From Zygnema cylindricum (taxonomy: Eukaryota; Streptophyta; Zygnematophyceae; Zygnematales; Zygnemataceae): a stretch of 43,371 nt of DNA. Shown piece by piece: positions 1 through 8,890 of this stretch. Position 1 is the first letter of the stretch; each line of letters begins with the position of its first letter. The notes under the pieces are model-generated. The model did no database searches and had not been told where the DNA came from. It saw nothing but the letters and a program-made list of their open reading frames with translations. Position numbers and translations under genes: made by a program. The stretch spans positions 26,401 to 69,771 of the forward strand of contig JBBHKE010001599.1 in assembly GCA_037447655.1 (NCBI GenBank), written 5' to 3'.

Positions 1-50
1 AATTAAATCCCTTTTTAAGAACAATAGCGATATCCAAAATACATTAAAAA

Positions 51-191
51 CCTATAGCGATAACAAGAATTTTTCCCTAAATTAAAGAAACAATTAGCGA
101 TAACGAGAATTTTAACCTAAATTACACAAATTGTTCGCGATAACAAGAATTGTTACCTAAATTACACAAACAGTTTGCGCTAACAGGAATT
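51..191 (+). repeat. 141-bp satellite segment duplicated at 2957-3097 (copy 1)
   Basis: This stretch includes unusual variants such as CCTATAGCGATAAC, ATTAAAGAAACAATTAG and TTGTTCGCGATAAC. I read it as identical, base for base, to 2957-3097, 2906 bp downstream. Most monomers in this block differ from each other at several sites, so perfect identity over 141 bp points to a recent copy event. Confidence 0.9.
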
Positions 192-2956
192 GTTACCTAA
201 ATTACACAAACTATGAGCGTTAACAAGAATAGTTACCTAAATTACACAAACAGTTAGCAATAAATGGAATTGTTACCTAAATTACACAAACTTTTAGCGA
301 TAACAAGAATTGTCACCTAAATTACACAAACAATTAGCGATAACAGCAATTGTTACCTAAATTACATAGACTTTTGGCGATAACAAGAATCGTTACCTAA
401 ATTACACAAACAGTTAGCGATAACAAGAATTGTTACCTAAATTACAAAAAAAAGTTAGTTATAACAAGAATTGCTACCTAAATTACACAAACTGTTAGCG
501 ATAACAGGAATTGTTACCTAAATTACACAAAGAGTTAGCAATAACAAGAATTGTTTTCTAACTTACACAAGGTGTTAGTGTTAACAAGAATGGTTACCTA
601 ACTTACACCAACAATTAGCTTTAACAAGAATTGTTACCCAAATTACACAAATAGTTAGCGATAACAAGAATTTTTATCTAACTTACACAAAATGTTAGCG
701 CTAACAAGAATGGTTACCTAACTTACGCAAACTGTTACGGATAACAACACTTGTTACCTAAATTACACAAACTTTTAGCGATAACAAGAATTGTTACCTA
801 AATTACAAAAACAGTTAGAGATTACAAGAATTGTTACCCAAATTACACAAACAGTTAGCGATAACAACACTTGTTATCTAAATTACACAAAGTGTTAGCG
901 ATAATAGGAATTGTTACCTAAATTACACAAACTGTTAGCGATAACAGGAATTATTATTTAAATTACACAAACAGTTAGCGATAACAAGAATTCTTACCTA
1001 AATTACACAAAGTGTTAGCGATAACAAGAATTTTTCCCTAAATTACACAAACAGTTAGCGATAACAAGAATTGTTACCTAAATTACCCAAACAATTAGCG
1101 ATAACAAGAATTGTTACCTAAATTACACAAACTGTTTGCGCTAACAGGAATTGTTACCTAAATTATACAAAAAGTTAGCGATAACAAAAATTGTTTCCTA
1201 AATTACAGAAACACTTAGCGATAAAAGTTATTGTTATCTAAATTACACAAATTGTTTGCGCTAACAGGGATTGTTATCTAACTTACGCAAACTGTTAGCG
1301 CTAACAATCATTATTACCTAAATTACACAAACTGTTAGCGTTAACAGGATTTGTTACCTAAATTACACAAACAGTTAGCGAAAAAAAGAATTGTTTCCTA
1401 AATTACACAAACAATTAGCGATAACAGTAATTTTTACCTAAATTACACACAATATTGCGCTAACAATGTTGCGTTAACAGGGATTGTTATCCAACTTACG
1501 CAAACTGTTAGCGCTAACAATAATTGTTACCTAAATTACACCAACTATTAGCGTTAACAGGATTTGTTATCTAAACTACACAAACAGTTAACGATAACAA
1601 GAATTGTTACCTTAATTACACAAACTGTAAGCGATAACAAGAATTGTCAAATAAATTACACAAACAGTTAGCGGTAACAACAATTTTTACCTTAATTACA
1701 CAAACTTTTAGCGATAACAAAATTGTTTCCTAAATTACAAACACAGTTGCGCTAACAATATTGTGCTAACAGGGATTGTTATCTAACTTACGCAAACTCT
1801 TAGCGTTAACAAGACTTGTTACCTAAATTACACAAACTTTTAGCGATAACAATATTTTTTCCTTAAATTACACAAATAATTAGCGATAACAAAAATTGTT
1901 ACCTAAATTACACAAACAATTAGCGATAACAATAATTATAACCTAAATTACACAAATTGTTAGCGATAATAAGAATTATTTCGTAAATTACACAAACTGT
2001 TAGCGATAACAAGAATTGTTACCTAAATAACACAAAATCTTAGAGATAACGCGAATTGTTACCTTACTTACACAAACTGTTAATGATAACAAGAATTGTT
2101 ACCTAAATTACACAAATTGTTAGCGATAACAAAAATTGTAACCTAAATTATACAAACTTTTAGCGTTAACAACAATTTTTACCTAAGTTATACAAACTGT
2201 TAGCAATAACAAAAATTGTCACCTAAATTACACAAACTGTTAGCGATAACAGGATTTGTTACCTAAATTACACAAAATGTTAGCGATAACAAGAACTGTT
2301 ACCTAAATTACACAAATTGTTAGCGATAACAAGAATTGTTACCTAAATTACACAAACTCTTAGCGACATTAAAAATTGTTATCTCACTTACACAAACTGT
2401 TAGCGCTAACAAAAATGGTCACCTAACTTACACAAATAGTTAGCGATAACAAGAATTGTTACCTAAATTACATAAACTGTTAGCGTTAACAGGAATTGTT
2501 ACCTAAATTACACAAACTGTTAGTGATAACAAGAATTGTTACCTAAATATCACAAACTCTTAGAGATAACACGAATTGTTGCCTATTTTACACAAACTCT
2601 TAGCGACAACATGAATTGTTATCTCACTTTACAAACCTTAAGCGCTAACAAAAATGGTTACCTAACTTACGCAAACTGTTAGCACTAACAATAATTGTTA
2701 CCTAAATCACACAAACTATTAGCGTTAACAACAATTTTCACTTAAATTACACAAACTTTTAGCGATAACAAGAATTGTTACCTAAATTACACAAACTGTT
2801 AACAATAACAGGAATTGTTACCTAAATTACACAAGCAGTTAGCGATAACAAGAATTGATACCTAAATAACACAAAGTGTTAGAGACAATAAGAATTGTCG
2901 CCTATATTACACATATAGTTAGCGATAACAACAATTCTTACCTAAATTACATAAAA

Positions 2957-3097
2957 CCTATAGCGATAACAAGAATTTTTCCCTAAATTAAAGAAACAAT
3001 TAGCGATAACGAGAATTTTAACCTAAATTACACAAATTGTTCGCGATAACAAGAATTGTTACCTAAATTACACAAACAGTTTGCGCTAACAGGAATT
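2957..3097 (+). repeat. 141-bp satellite segment duplicated from 51-191 (copy 2)
   Basis: Second copy of the segment at 51-191. Identity ends after AGGAATT, where copy 1 continues GTTACC and copy 2 continues ATAACC. The 2906-bp spacing is not a multiple of 40, which fits the partial monomers between the copies. Confidence 0.9.
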
Positions 3098-3515
3098 ATA
3101 ACCTAAATTACACAAATTGTTAGCGATAACAAGAATTGTTACCTAAATTACACAAACTGTTTGCACTAACAAGAATTGTTATCTAAATTACACAAAGAGT
3201 TAGCGATAACAAAAATTGTTACCTAAATTACACAAACAGTTAGCGATGAAAGTAATTGTTATCTAAATTACACAAATTGTTTGAGCAAAAAGGGATTGTT
3301 ATCTTACTTACGCAAACTGTTAGCGCTAACAATACTAGTTACCTAAATTACACAAACTGTGAGCGTTAACAAGATAAGTTACCTAAATTACACAAACAGT
3401 TAGCGGTAAAATGAATTGTTACCTATATTACACAAATTGTTTGCGATAACAAGAATTGTCTTCTATATTACACAAACAGTTAGCGATAACAAGAATTGTT
3501 ACCTAAATTACACAA

Positions 3516-3520
3516 ACTGT
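3516..3520. other. Target-site duplication of Copia-A, left copy (ACTGT)
   Basis: ACTGT directly precedes the left LTR and is repeated directly after the right LTR at 15426-15430. A 5-bp duplication is the normal product of Ty1/copia integrase. Removing the element and one copy restores a normal satellite monomer (ACACAAACTGT joined to TAGCGATAAC). Confidence 0.95.
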
Positions 3521-4424
3521 TGTTGTTCTACAACCACTGGAACAGGTGGAGCATCAGCAGTAGTAGTGGAAGTAGACATAATCTTACTCTCAGAAGCTTA
3601 TCAAGAATCCCATTAAACAGCTCTTTTCTACAGCTCACCAAATCTGATACAATGAACCAAACTGCTTCAAACTATAATACAATCTAGAATTTCACAAAGA
3701 CTGACAACTCCCAAAGTTTCAGCTCAATTGATCAACCAAACACTAAGATATGCAACTCAGAAGTTTCCCAAAAACAGTGTGCAGATTACACAGTTTGGAA
3801 ATCTGGATACATAAAATGTTCTACGTCCTAAGTCTTATACTCTTCACTCATTTTTCCTACTACATAGTGCTCTACCGCCGATCCAAGTGTTCTGAAACGA
3901 TAGAACCAAAAGAACTAAACTGCCACTATGGTCTAAGTGCGCCTACTTACGCTAAGAACTAATCTATCACTGTACACTCAATATGACTGAGAATCCTATA
4001 CAGATGATTTATCAAATACTTGTCGCCTAGCTAAGTGAATCTCGTCTGTTGACTTGATTCAGATCAACCGCAGTAGCGCAGTCCAATTCCTGATTATATT
4101 CAAATATCCGTAGCTTCGTAGCAGATGCGTTATCACATACAAAAATTAGCCACAGCTGCGTTTGTCTTGTTGCGTAGCAACTGCGTTGTCATGTACCAAA
4201 ATATCTGCAGTTGCGTTTGACCCATTGCGTCGCAAGCTACGTTTGTCCGTCCAGACCATATCAAAAATAACCGCAGCTGCGCTTGTTCCATCTACGTCGC
4301 AGCTCCGTTGTCGTTACCTTTCAAAATCATGCATTGTGATTCATATGACGACGCGTGTCCATATAGATCTATTTTTCCGCCGTCCTATAAATTTGCTGAG
4401 ACTTAAAGCTTTCCAAAAACAACA
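3521..4424 (-). repeat. Copia-A 3' LTR
   Basis: It starts TGTTGTTCTACAACC and ends TTCCAAAAACAACA on the plus strand. In element orientation these are the TG...CA termini, with TGTTG/CAACA inverted ends. It includes the reverse complement of the gag start codon and the first 19 codons near 3521-3579, as does the 5' LTR. The U3 part holds about 60-bp tandem repeats (4100-4321) and lacks the 11-bp repeats found in Copia-B LTRs. No clear TATA box is visible at the position where Copia-B has TATATAA. Confidence 0.93.
4100..4321 (-). repeat. About 60-bp tandem repeats in the U3 of the Copia-A 3' LTR
   Basis: Units begin at about 4100, 4140, 4197 and 4262 with TCAAATAT/CAAAAATTA/CAAAATAT-like starts, followed by GCAGYTGCGTTTG and a GTAGCAA or GTCGCA motif. 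Spacings are about 40, 57 and 65, then 60 bp to the repeat-like start at 4322. The same arrangement is in the 5' LTR at 15101-15322, so it predates the insertion. One related unit appears in Copia-B LTRs (TTTGATATGGTCCG followed by CAACGCAG). U3 repeats of this kind are often enhancer-like; that role is inferred. Confidence 0.75.
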
Positions 4425-4438
4425 CTCCCCTAAAGCTT
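4425..4438 (-). promoter_or_regulatory. Polypurine tract of Copia-A
   Basis: The plus strand CTCCCCTAAAGCTT directly abuts the 3' LTR. In element orientation it reads as a purine-rich run ending AGGGGAG just before TGTTG. It is the expected primer site for plus-strand DNA synthesis, and the same AGGGGAG precedes the 3' LTR of Copia-B. Confidence 0.85.
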
Positions 4439-4577
4439 TAGACTCAGTATGCCAGCGCAGCTGCGATGTCGAACTAGCGCAGCATCGCAGCGTATCAATT
4501 TAGCAACTCACGTAGTCCCAATATATCCCCATTATTGGACTAGAGCAGCATAGCAGTATAAAAGTGCAGCAACTCAG
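4425..4577 (-). other. Copia-A 3' untranslated region
   Basis: About 150 bp between the RNase H stop codon (4578-4580) and the 3' LTR. It holds CAGCGCAGCTGCG-type repeats and the polypurine tract. No open frame of note. It corresponds to 10489-10647 of Copia-B. Confidence 0.8.
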
Positions 4578-5631
4578 CTATTCACTCAATCCCAGTGCGT
4601 CCCTACAATACTTCAGCTTAGGAGCCGGAAGAGCTTTAGTGAGCATGTCAGCAACCATTTTTGCATTTGGCAAATAGCATAATTTAATCACTTTAGAGAA
4701 CACTTTTTCTCTTACAAAGTGTAATCTTACATCCATGTGCTTGCTTTTCAAATGGTGACTTGGGTTAGAAGCAATGGCAATGGCAGCCTGATTATCACAC
4801 CAGATCACCTGTGGACCAACTTGCATGTATCCTAGTTCTTGTAACATGGATTTTACCCATAGGAGTTCTTTGAGGGCCGAGTTTGTTGCCATATATTTTG
4901 ACTCCATCATCGATTGTGCCGTGACCTTTTGAAGTTTGCTGCTCCAACAGCAAGTCCCGTTCCCAATTTGCAGATTGAATCCTGTGGTGGATTTTCGACT
5001 CGGCATATCGCCATAGCTTGCATCACTCCATGTTTGCAGCTTCATTTCTCCTCCGCCTAGTGTGAGTTTGAGGTCTTTGGTTCCTGCCAAGTATCTTAAA
5101 ACTCTTCTTGCTGCGTCACGGTCAGACTTCCTCGGATTCTTTTGACTACTGCTCAGTACCGGAATTGCTGTAGCAATTTCCGGACGGGTACAGTTCATGA
5201 AATAAATTAAACTTCCCACTATCTGTCTGTAAGGTATCAGTGTCATAGGATCATCCTCCCCTGACTCAAAAGTTTCACTGACAATAACACGCGGTTCTAT
5301 TTCTTCCCCCTCTAACTTATGCCAAAACTCCATTGGTGTTACACATCCTTTTGCCCCCCGCATTCCATATTCATCTAACATGTTTCCAATAGCCTCTTTT
5401 TCAGTCAATTTTATTAATCTGTTTTTCCTGTCCCTTTCTACTTGAATACCCAAAATATAATTTGCCTCACCGAGGTCTTTCATCTCGAACCGTGATTTCA
5501 AAGCAAATTTAATTGATTTAATTTCAGCCATTGATTTGCTGAAAAATAGTAGATCATCTACGTATACCGCTATATATACTATTCTATCTTAACCTTGTAA
5601 AACATTAGACAGAGTGATCAGAGCTTATCTT
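4578..5631 (-). pseudogene. Copia-A reverse transcriptase (C-terminal part) and RNase H
   Basis: This is the 3' part of the Copia-A pol gene. The RT palm motif YVDD is encoded at 5553-5564, followed by KDLGEANYILGI and the usual Copia connection region. RNase H motifs follow: WSDASYGD, an E in the AQSMMESKYMA stretch, WCDNQAA and KHMDVRLHFVRE. The frame is open from about 5600 to the natural stop TAG at 4578-4580. Upstream, near 5605, an extra A relative to Copia-B shifts the frame, and a further TAA follows just after it. The gene is then cut by Copia-B at 5631/5632 and continues at 11454. In an active element this region copies RNA to DNA and degrades the RNA template in cytoplasmic particles. 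Here it cannot give a working enzyme. Confidence 0.94.
5627..5631. other. Target-site duplication of Copia-B, left copy (ATCTT)
   Basis: ATCTT precedes the 5' LTR of Copia-B and is repeated at 11449-11453 after its 3' LTR. The target is the RT region of Copia-A. Confidence 0.95.
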
Positions 5632-5660
5632 TGTTTTCTTTTGGAAAGCTTTAAGTCTCA

Positions 5661-5810
5661 GAGCAGCGCAACAGCGCAGCAACTATACAGCAGAGCAGCT
5701 GCTATACGGAAGAGCAGCGCAGCTGCTATACAGCAGAGCAGCTACTATACAGCAGGGCAGCGCAGCAGCAGAGCAGCGCAGCAGCAGAGCAGCGCAGCAA
5801 CGAAGCTTCA
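5661..5810 (+). repeat. CAG/GCAGCG-rich low-complexity tract in LTR
   Basis: Irregular tandem GAGCAGCGCAGCAGCA and CTGCTATACAGCAGAGCAG units. It is far more GC-rich than the surrounding satellite. Similar tracts of different length lie at about 10675-10840, 25698-25795 and 30990-31155 in the other LTR copies, so the tract expands and contracts. Open frames through it are Ser/Gln/Ala-rich repeat readings and are not called as genes. Confidence 0.85.
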
Positions 5811-5932
5811 ATACATACAAGACAACGCAACCACGATTATATTTGATATGGTCCGTATGGTCAACGCAGTGTCTGATATTCTTAATGTGATTCTGTACAG
5901 ATAGAACAACTGCGATAGATACGATTCTAGTA

Positions 5933-6032
5933 AACTTAGTGGGTAACTCAGTGGTAACTTAGTGGGTAACTCAGTGGTAGCTTAGTGATAGCTCAGTGGT
6001 AGCTTAGTGATAGCTTAGTGGTAGCTTGGTGG
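5933..6032 (+). repeat. 11-bp tandem repeats in LTR U3, resembling a tRNA A-box
   Basis: About nine units alternate AACTTAGTGGGT/AACTCAGTGGT and then TAGCTTAGTGA/TAGCTCAGTGG. The string TAGCTCAGTGGTAGC at 5989-6003 matches the D-arm/A-box consensus of tRNA genes. GGTTTGATGACC at 6031-6042 is weakly like a B-box (GGTTCGANTCC). No tRNA cloverleaf can be drawn, so this is not a tRNA gene. Unit length is close to one DNA helical turn, so an enhancer-like array is also possible. The tract is absent from Copia-A LTRs. Confidence 0.8.
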
Positions 6033-6264
6033 TTTGATGACCTCCCAAGTACATTGGCATTACCTGTCGAACACAAGTATAAGACTTAGGACACAGAACA
6101 AATTATGGATCCAGACTTCCAAGTAGTAAAACTGGAGACAGTTTTTTGGAAACTTCTGAGTATTATATATTGAGTCTTGTTGGGTCAATTGTGCTGAAAC
6201 TTTGGGAGTTGTCAGTGTTTATGCTACTCTATATTCTAATAGAGTTTTGTGAGGGTTGGATGCT

Positions 6265-6271
6265 TATATAA
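6265..6271 (+). promoter_or_regulatory. TATA box of the Copia-B 5' LTR
   Basis: TATATAA within GCTTATATAAGAATTGG, 63 bp upstream of the gag ATG at 6334. A start site 25-30 bp downstream would leave a 5' leader of only about 35-40 nt before gag, with R-U5 of roughly 95 bp. The box is identical in the 3' LTR at 11320-11326. Confidence 0.7.
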
Positions 6272-6392
6272 GAATTGGTGAGCACTTAAGAACAGCTGTT
6301 TGGTAGGATTCTGATAGCTTCTGAGAGTGTATCATGTCTACTTCTACTACTACTGCTGCTCCTCCACCTGCACCGGTGGTTGTAGAACAACA

Positions 6393-6403
6393 GGTTATGG
6401 GCC
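6393..6403 (+). promoter_or_regulatory. Primer-binding site, half-tRNA(iMet) type
   Basis: GGTTATGGGCC starts right after the LTR CA terminus. It is complementary to the anticodon stem-loop of eukaryotic initiator tRNA-Met (GGCCCAUAACC), not to its CCA end. Drosophila copia and yeast Ty5 use this class of site, primed by a cleaved 5' half of the tRNA. The same 11 bases are present in Copia-A at 14508-14518. The site lies within the gag reading frame. Confidence 0.82.
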
Positions 6404-7070
6404 TGTCATCAAGAATTCCTATCTTTTCCGGGGATAAGTATGTTTACTGGGCAGGCAAGGTGGAGACACATTTTGAAAATGTCAATCTTTTGGATGTATT
6501 GGATGGTTCGCTGGATGAATCTGATCCGTCATGGTCTACGAAAAATACGCAGGCTCGTTCTATTTTGAAATTTTGTATATCTGAGGACTTAGCTTTGTCT
6601 CGAATAAAAATGAAAAAGGCAATTGATATCTGGAAATCCATTAAAAGTGATTATGAAAAGGCTAATGTTCAGGAAGAGCTTCTATTGGCTGGAAAATTTG
6701 GGACTATAAGTACACTGGTGGTACAATGGCTGAATATTCTAACAAATTTCGTATTCTTGTAGATGCACATGCTTATGCCGGTGGGGTGTTTCCTCGGTTT
6801 CAACAGGCAACATTGCTCATGCGGGGCCTCCCTCGTAGTATGAAAGGAGCATCTGACATGCTCAAATAGAAAGATAAAGCTAGCTGGACTTTACAGTTAG
6901 CAATCAATATTTTACTAGAGGAGGAAGCTACATCTAATATTCTCAATGTTGAGCAAGTAGAGGCTTTTAATTCAGAATTTGGGAAGAAAGGTCAATTTAA
7001 TCAGCAATGTAATCAGTTTACCCAGTTCAAACAGTTTAATCAAGGTGGAAATAGACAATCAAACAATGCA

Positions 7071-7112
7071 TGTTTTTATTGTAATGAGAGAGGTCATGGA
7101 TACAAATTCTGT
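7071..7112 (+). other. CCHC zinc-knuckle coding motif (Copia-B nucleocapsid)
   Basis: It encodes CFYCNERGHGYKFC, a complete C-X2-C-X4-H-X4-C retroviral-type knuckle, which binds element RNA. The motif is intact in both elements (Copia-A at 13779-13820, with K for R). Confidence 0.93.
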
Positions 7113-7289
7113 CCTAAACTTAAACAAGCTAACGATATAGGTTTATACAGGCCGGGATGGCAACAAAGTCAGTTTTACAAAAGCTTCACGAGGCCTACAC
7201 CTCGTGGAAATGCACTCTTTTCAGCTTCTTCATCTCTCCAAGACGAGACTCTGACATTTTTTGAGGAGGACGACACGGATCTATTCGCT

Positions 7290-7966
7290 ATGGCGGCAGC
7301 AATGGAAGGCACAAAGGACCCTGGTTGGATTATAAATACAGAAACGTCAGCCCATATGTGTTGGAACAAGGCCATCTTCAAAAATCTGAAAGCAACGCCG
7401 GAGAAAAATATTTATTATGCTTGTGGAATGAGTGTCCAAACTCGTGCAATGGGTGATGTGTCCTTGCTAGTTGATGTGGATGGAAAAGCAATTGAAAGGA
7501 CTCTTCAAAATGTCTTATTTGTGCCTGACTTTAAGAAAAATCTGTTTTCTACGTCGTTGGTAGAGAGTAAAGGCTTTGAGATTAGTTTGAAAAACGGTCG
7601 GCAGGTTGTTAGCAAAAACGGCAAGGTTGCAGTTACAGGTACTAGAGATAGTAGCAAGATGTAACGCATGGATATGGCTAATATCAAGGAAAGTGATGTT
7701 TTGTACTCCGGTGTTTTGCACTCAGATGAGTTGTGGCATAAAAGATTAGGCCATGTAAACTATGATAGTTTGAAGAAAATGGTCATTGCTAGAAAAATAC
7801 AGGGTGTATCACTCACAGATGAGTTGGTCAAAACTTGTGATGGTTGCGCTTTAAGCAAAATCCATCGATTATCATTTCCTAAGGAGTCTGAGCATCGGTC
7901 AACGAAACTGCTGCAACAAATTCATTCGAATGTTCTTGGTCCTGCGAAGGTTCCATCTGCCGGGGG
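7290..7966 (+). pseudogene. Copia-B protease and integrase N-terminal zinc domain
   Basis: The protease active site should read D-T/S-G-A. Here codons 7335-7343 give N-T-E, in WIINTETSAHM, while Copia-A keeps DTGAS. The catalytic Asp and Gly are both lost. A TAA at 7662-7664 replaces a Tyr codon of Copia-A. The integrase HHCC zinc domain follows in frame (LWHKRLGH then CDGC). The first catalytic Asp of integrase, in the HSD motif, is changed to Asn by codon AAT at 7929-7931. A one-base loss in a G run at about 7962-7966 (five G, six in Copia-A) shifts the frame and gives TGA at 7968-7970. Protease would cut the polyprotein; this copy could not. Confidence 0.93.
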
Positions 7967-8890
7967 ATGAAATACATGGTCACCTTCACAGATGATTTCT
8001 CCCGGTTTACAAAAGTTTACTTCATGAAGGAAAAGAGTGTAGTGTTTGGTCACCTCAAACACTATAAAGCATGGGTTGAAAAACTTCATAATTTACCTAT
8101 TTTGCAGCTCAGATCAGACAATGGTGGTGAATATACATCGAAAGAATTTGAAACCTTTTTACTCGAAGAAAGTATCAGTCATCTATTAATTGTTCCATAT
8201 TCACCGGAACAAAATGGGGTGTCTGAAAGACTAAATAGAACTCTCACAAAGAGCTCCAGGTCGATGCTTGCAGGTAAGAATGTGGATCCAAAATTCTGGG
8301 CTGAGGCTCTAAATTGTGCAGTTTATATTAAAAATAGGATAGGATCCAAATTGGTAGACACTACTCCTTACGAGATTTTAACAGGTATCAAAGCAGATGT
8401 TAGCCATTTTAAAGTCTTTGGTAGTCAATGCTTTATATTGGATACGTCCATAGATAAATGGAAAATGGAACCAAAGGGACTACCGTGTATTTTGTTAGGA
8501 TATGACGATCACTCAAAAGGTTATCGAGTCTTTCTGTTTGAGAGGCAGAAAATAATTGTAGCACGGAATATTATTGTAAAGGATGAGCTTGACTCCGTAG
8601 ATTTATTTAAAATGACAGAGCAGCAAAAACAGCAAAAGGTACAGGAATATGTCATTTTAGATTGCATGCAAGAAATTGTCCCGCATATGCATCATTCTCC
8701 GGTGGTGACTCCAGAGTCCGCCTCTCTCCAAGTTCCTCCACAAGTTCAGTTCCAACCGGACCAACAGCGGTCAATACACAAAGATCGCAACCAGCGCAAT
8801 CAGCGCAATGCGCGGCATCCAACGATCTCTGCCTCAGAATTTCCGGGGGGAAGAAGATCCAGCAGTCGCGTGCAAGCAAGTTCTCACTTT
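7967..8890 (+). pseudogene. Copia-B integrase core and C-terminal region
   Basis: The frame restarts as MKYMVTFTDDFSRF. The second catalytic Asp is in LRSDNGGEY (codon 8117-8119), and the catalytic Glu is in QNGVSERLNRT, 35 residues later, the DD35E spacing of retroviral-type integrases. The Copia-typical region follows (FWAEALNCAVYIKNR, CILLGYDDHSKGYRVF), then a Gln-rich linker (TEQQKQQKVQEY) and a Ser/Pro-rich variable stretch to about 8890. The frame is open here, but the first Asp of the triad is mutated upstream. Integrase inserts the cDNA in the nucleus and makes the 5-bp target duplications seen in this window. The boundary with RT is approximate. Confidence 0.93.

Larger units (their letters stand above)
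1..3520 (+). repeat. 40-bp satellite array, block 1 (plus orientation)
   Basis: A head-to-tail array of an AT-rich monomer of about 40 bp. Each monomer carries ACCTAAATTACAC, then the core TGTTAGCGATAACA, then a GAATTG-like tail. Copies differ by substitutions and occasional indels; core variants include GCGCTAAC, GCGTTAAC and GCAATAAC. Phase slips occur, for example near 1446-1480 and 1740-1775, where partial monomers with GTTGCGCTAACA are inserted. The first 50 bases are more degenerate. There is no coding signal: short open frames here are chance readings of the repeat, since 40 is not a multiple of 3. The block ends where Copia-A is inserted, and the monomer resumes in register at 15431. 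Confidence 0.97.
5632..6392 (+). repeat. Copia-B 5' LTR
   Basis: It begins TGTTTTCTTTTGGAAAGC (3' LTR: TGTTGTC...) and ends GTTGTAGAACAACA. In order it holds a CAG-rich stretch (5661-5810), a segment like the Copia-A U3 unit (about 5820-5910), 11-bp tandem repeats (5933-6032), a TATA box (6265-6271), the gag ATG (6334) and the first 19 codons of gag. The LTR/PBS junction falls inside gag codon 20. It is 40 bp shorter than the 3' LTR, mainly from indels in the repeat stretches. Confidence 0.95.
6334..7289 (+). pseudogene. gag: Copia-B Gag (capsid and nucleocapsid)
   Basis: The reading starts at the ATG inside the LTR (MSTSTTTAAPPPAPVVVEQ). It continues through a Copia Gag region (RIPIFSGDKYVYW, LKFCISEDLALSRI, EKANVQEELLLAG). 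A one-base deletion near 6696-6700, relative to Copia-A, shifts the frame and gives a premature stop at 6760-6762. Gag similarity resumes in another frame (WDYKYTGGTMAEY, LLMRGLPRSM), with a TAG at 6867-6869, a Gln/Asn-rich basic stretch, and a CCHC zinc knuckle at 7071-7112 (C-X2-C-X4-H-X4-C). That frame runs into protease. Gag would form the particle and package element RNA in the cytoplasm. This copy is broken. Confidence 0.93.

Noticed and set aside
3416-3687. Short plus-strand open frames of 63-66 codons over the satellite/LTR edge
   Set aside because: They are chance readings of the 40-bp satellite (LPNLHKL-type repeats) joined to reversed LTR sequence. There is no start context, no domain, and the same peptide appears wherever the satellite lacks a stop.
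5614-5904. Ser/Gln/Ala-rich frame over the CAG tract, and similar ones at 10647-10925 and 30926-31249
   Set aside because: They are translations of the low-complexity CAGCAGAGCAGCG tract in the LTR U3. Length and frame vary between LTR copies through indels, and all lie upstream of the TATA box.
5933-6042. A tRNA gene suggested by TAGCTCAGTGGTAGC
   Set aside because: No acceptor stem, anticodon stem-loop or T-arm can be paired in the following 70-90 bases, and the motif is a tandem 11-bp repeat. Kept as a promoter-like curiosity only.
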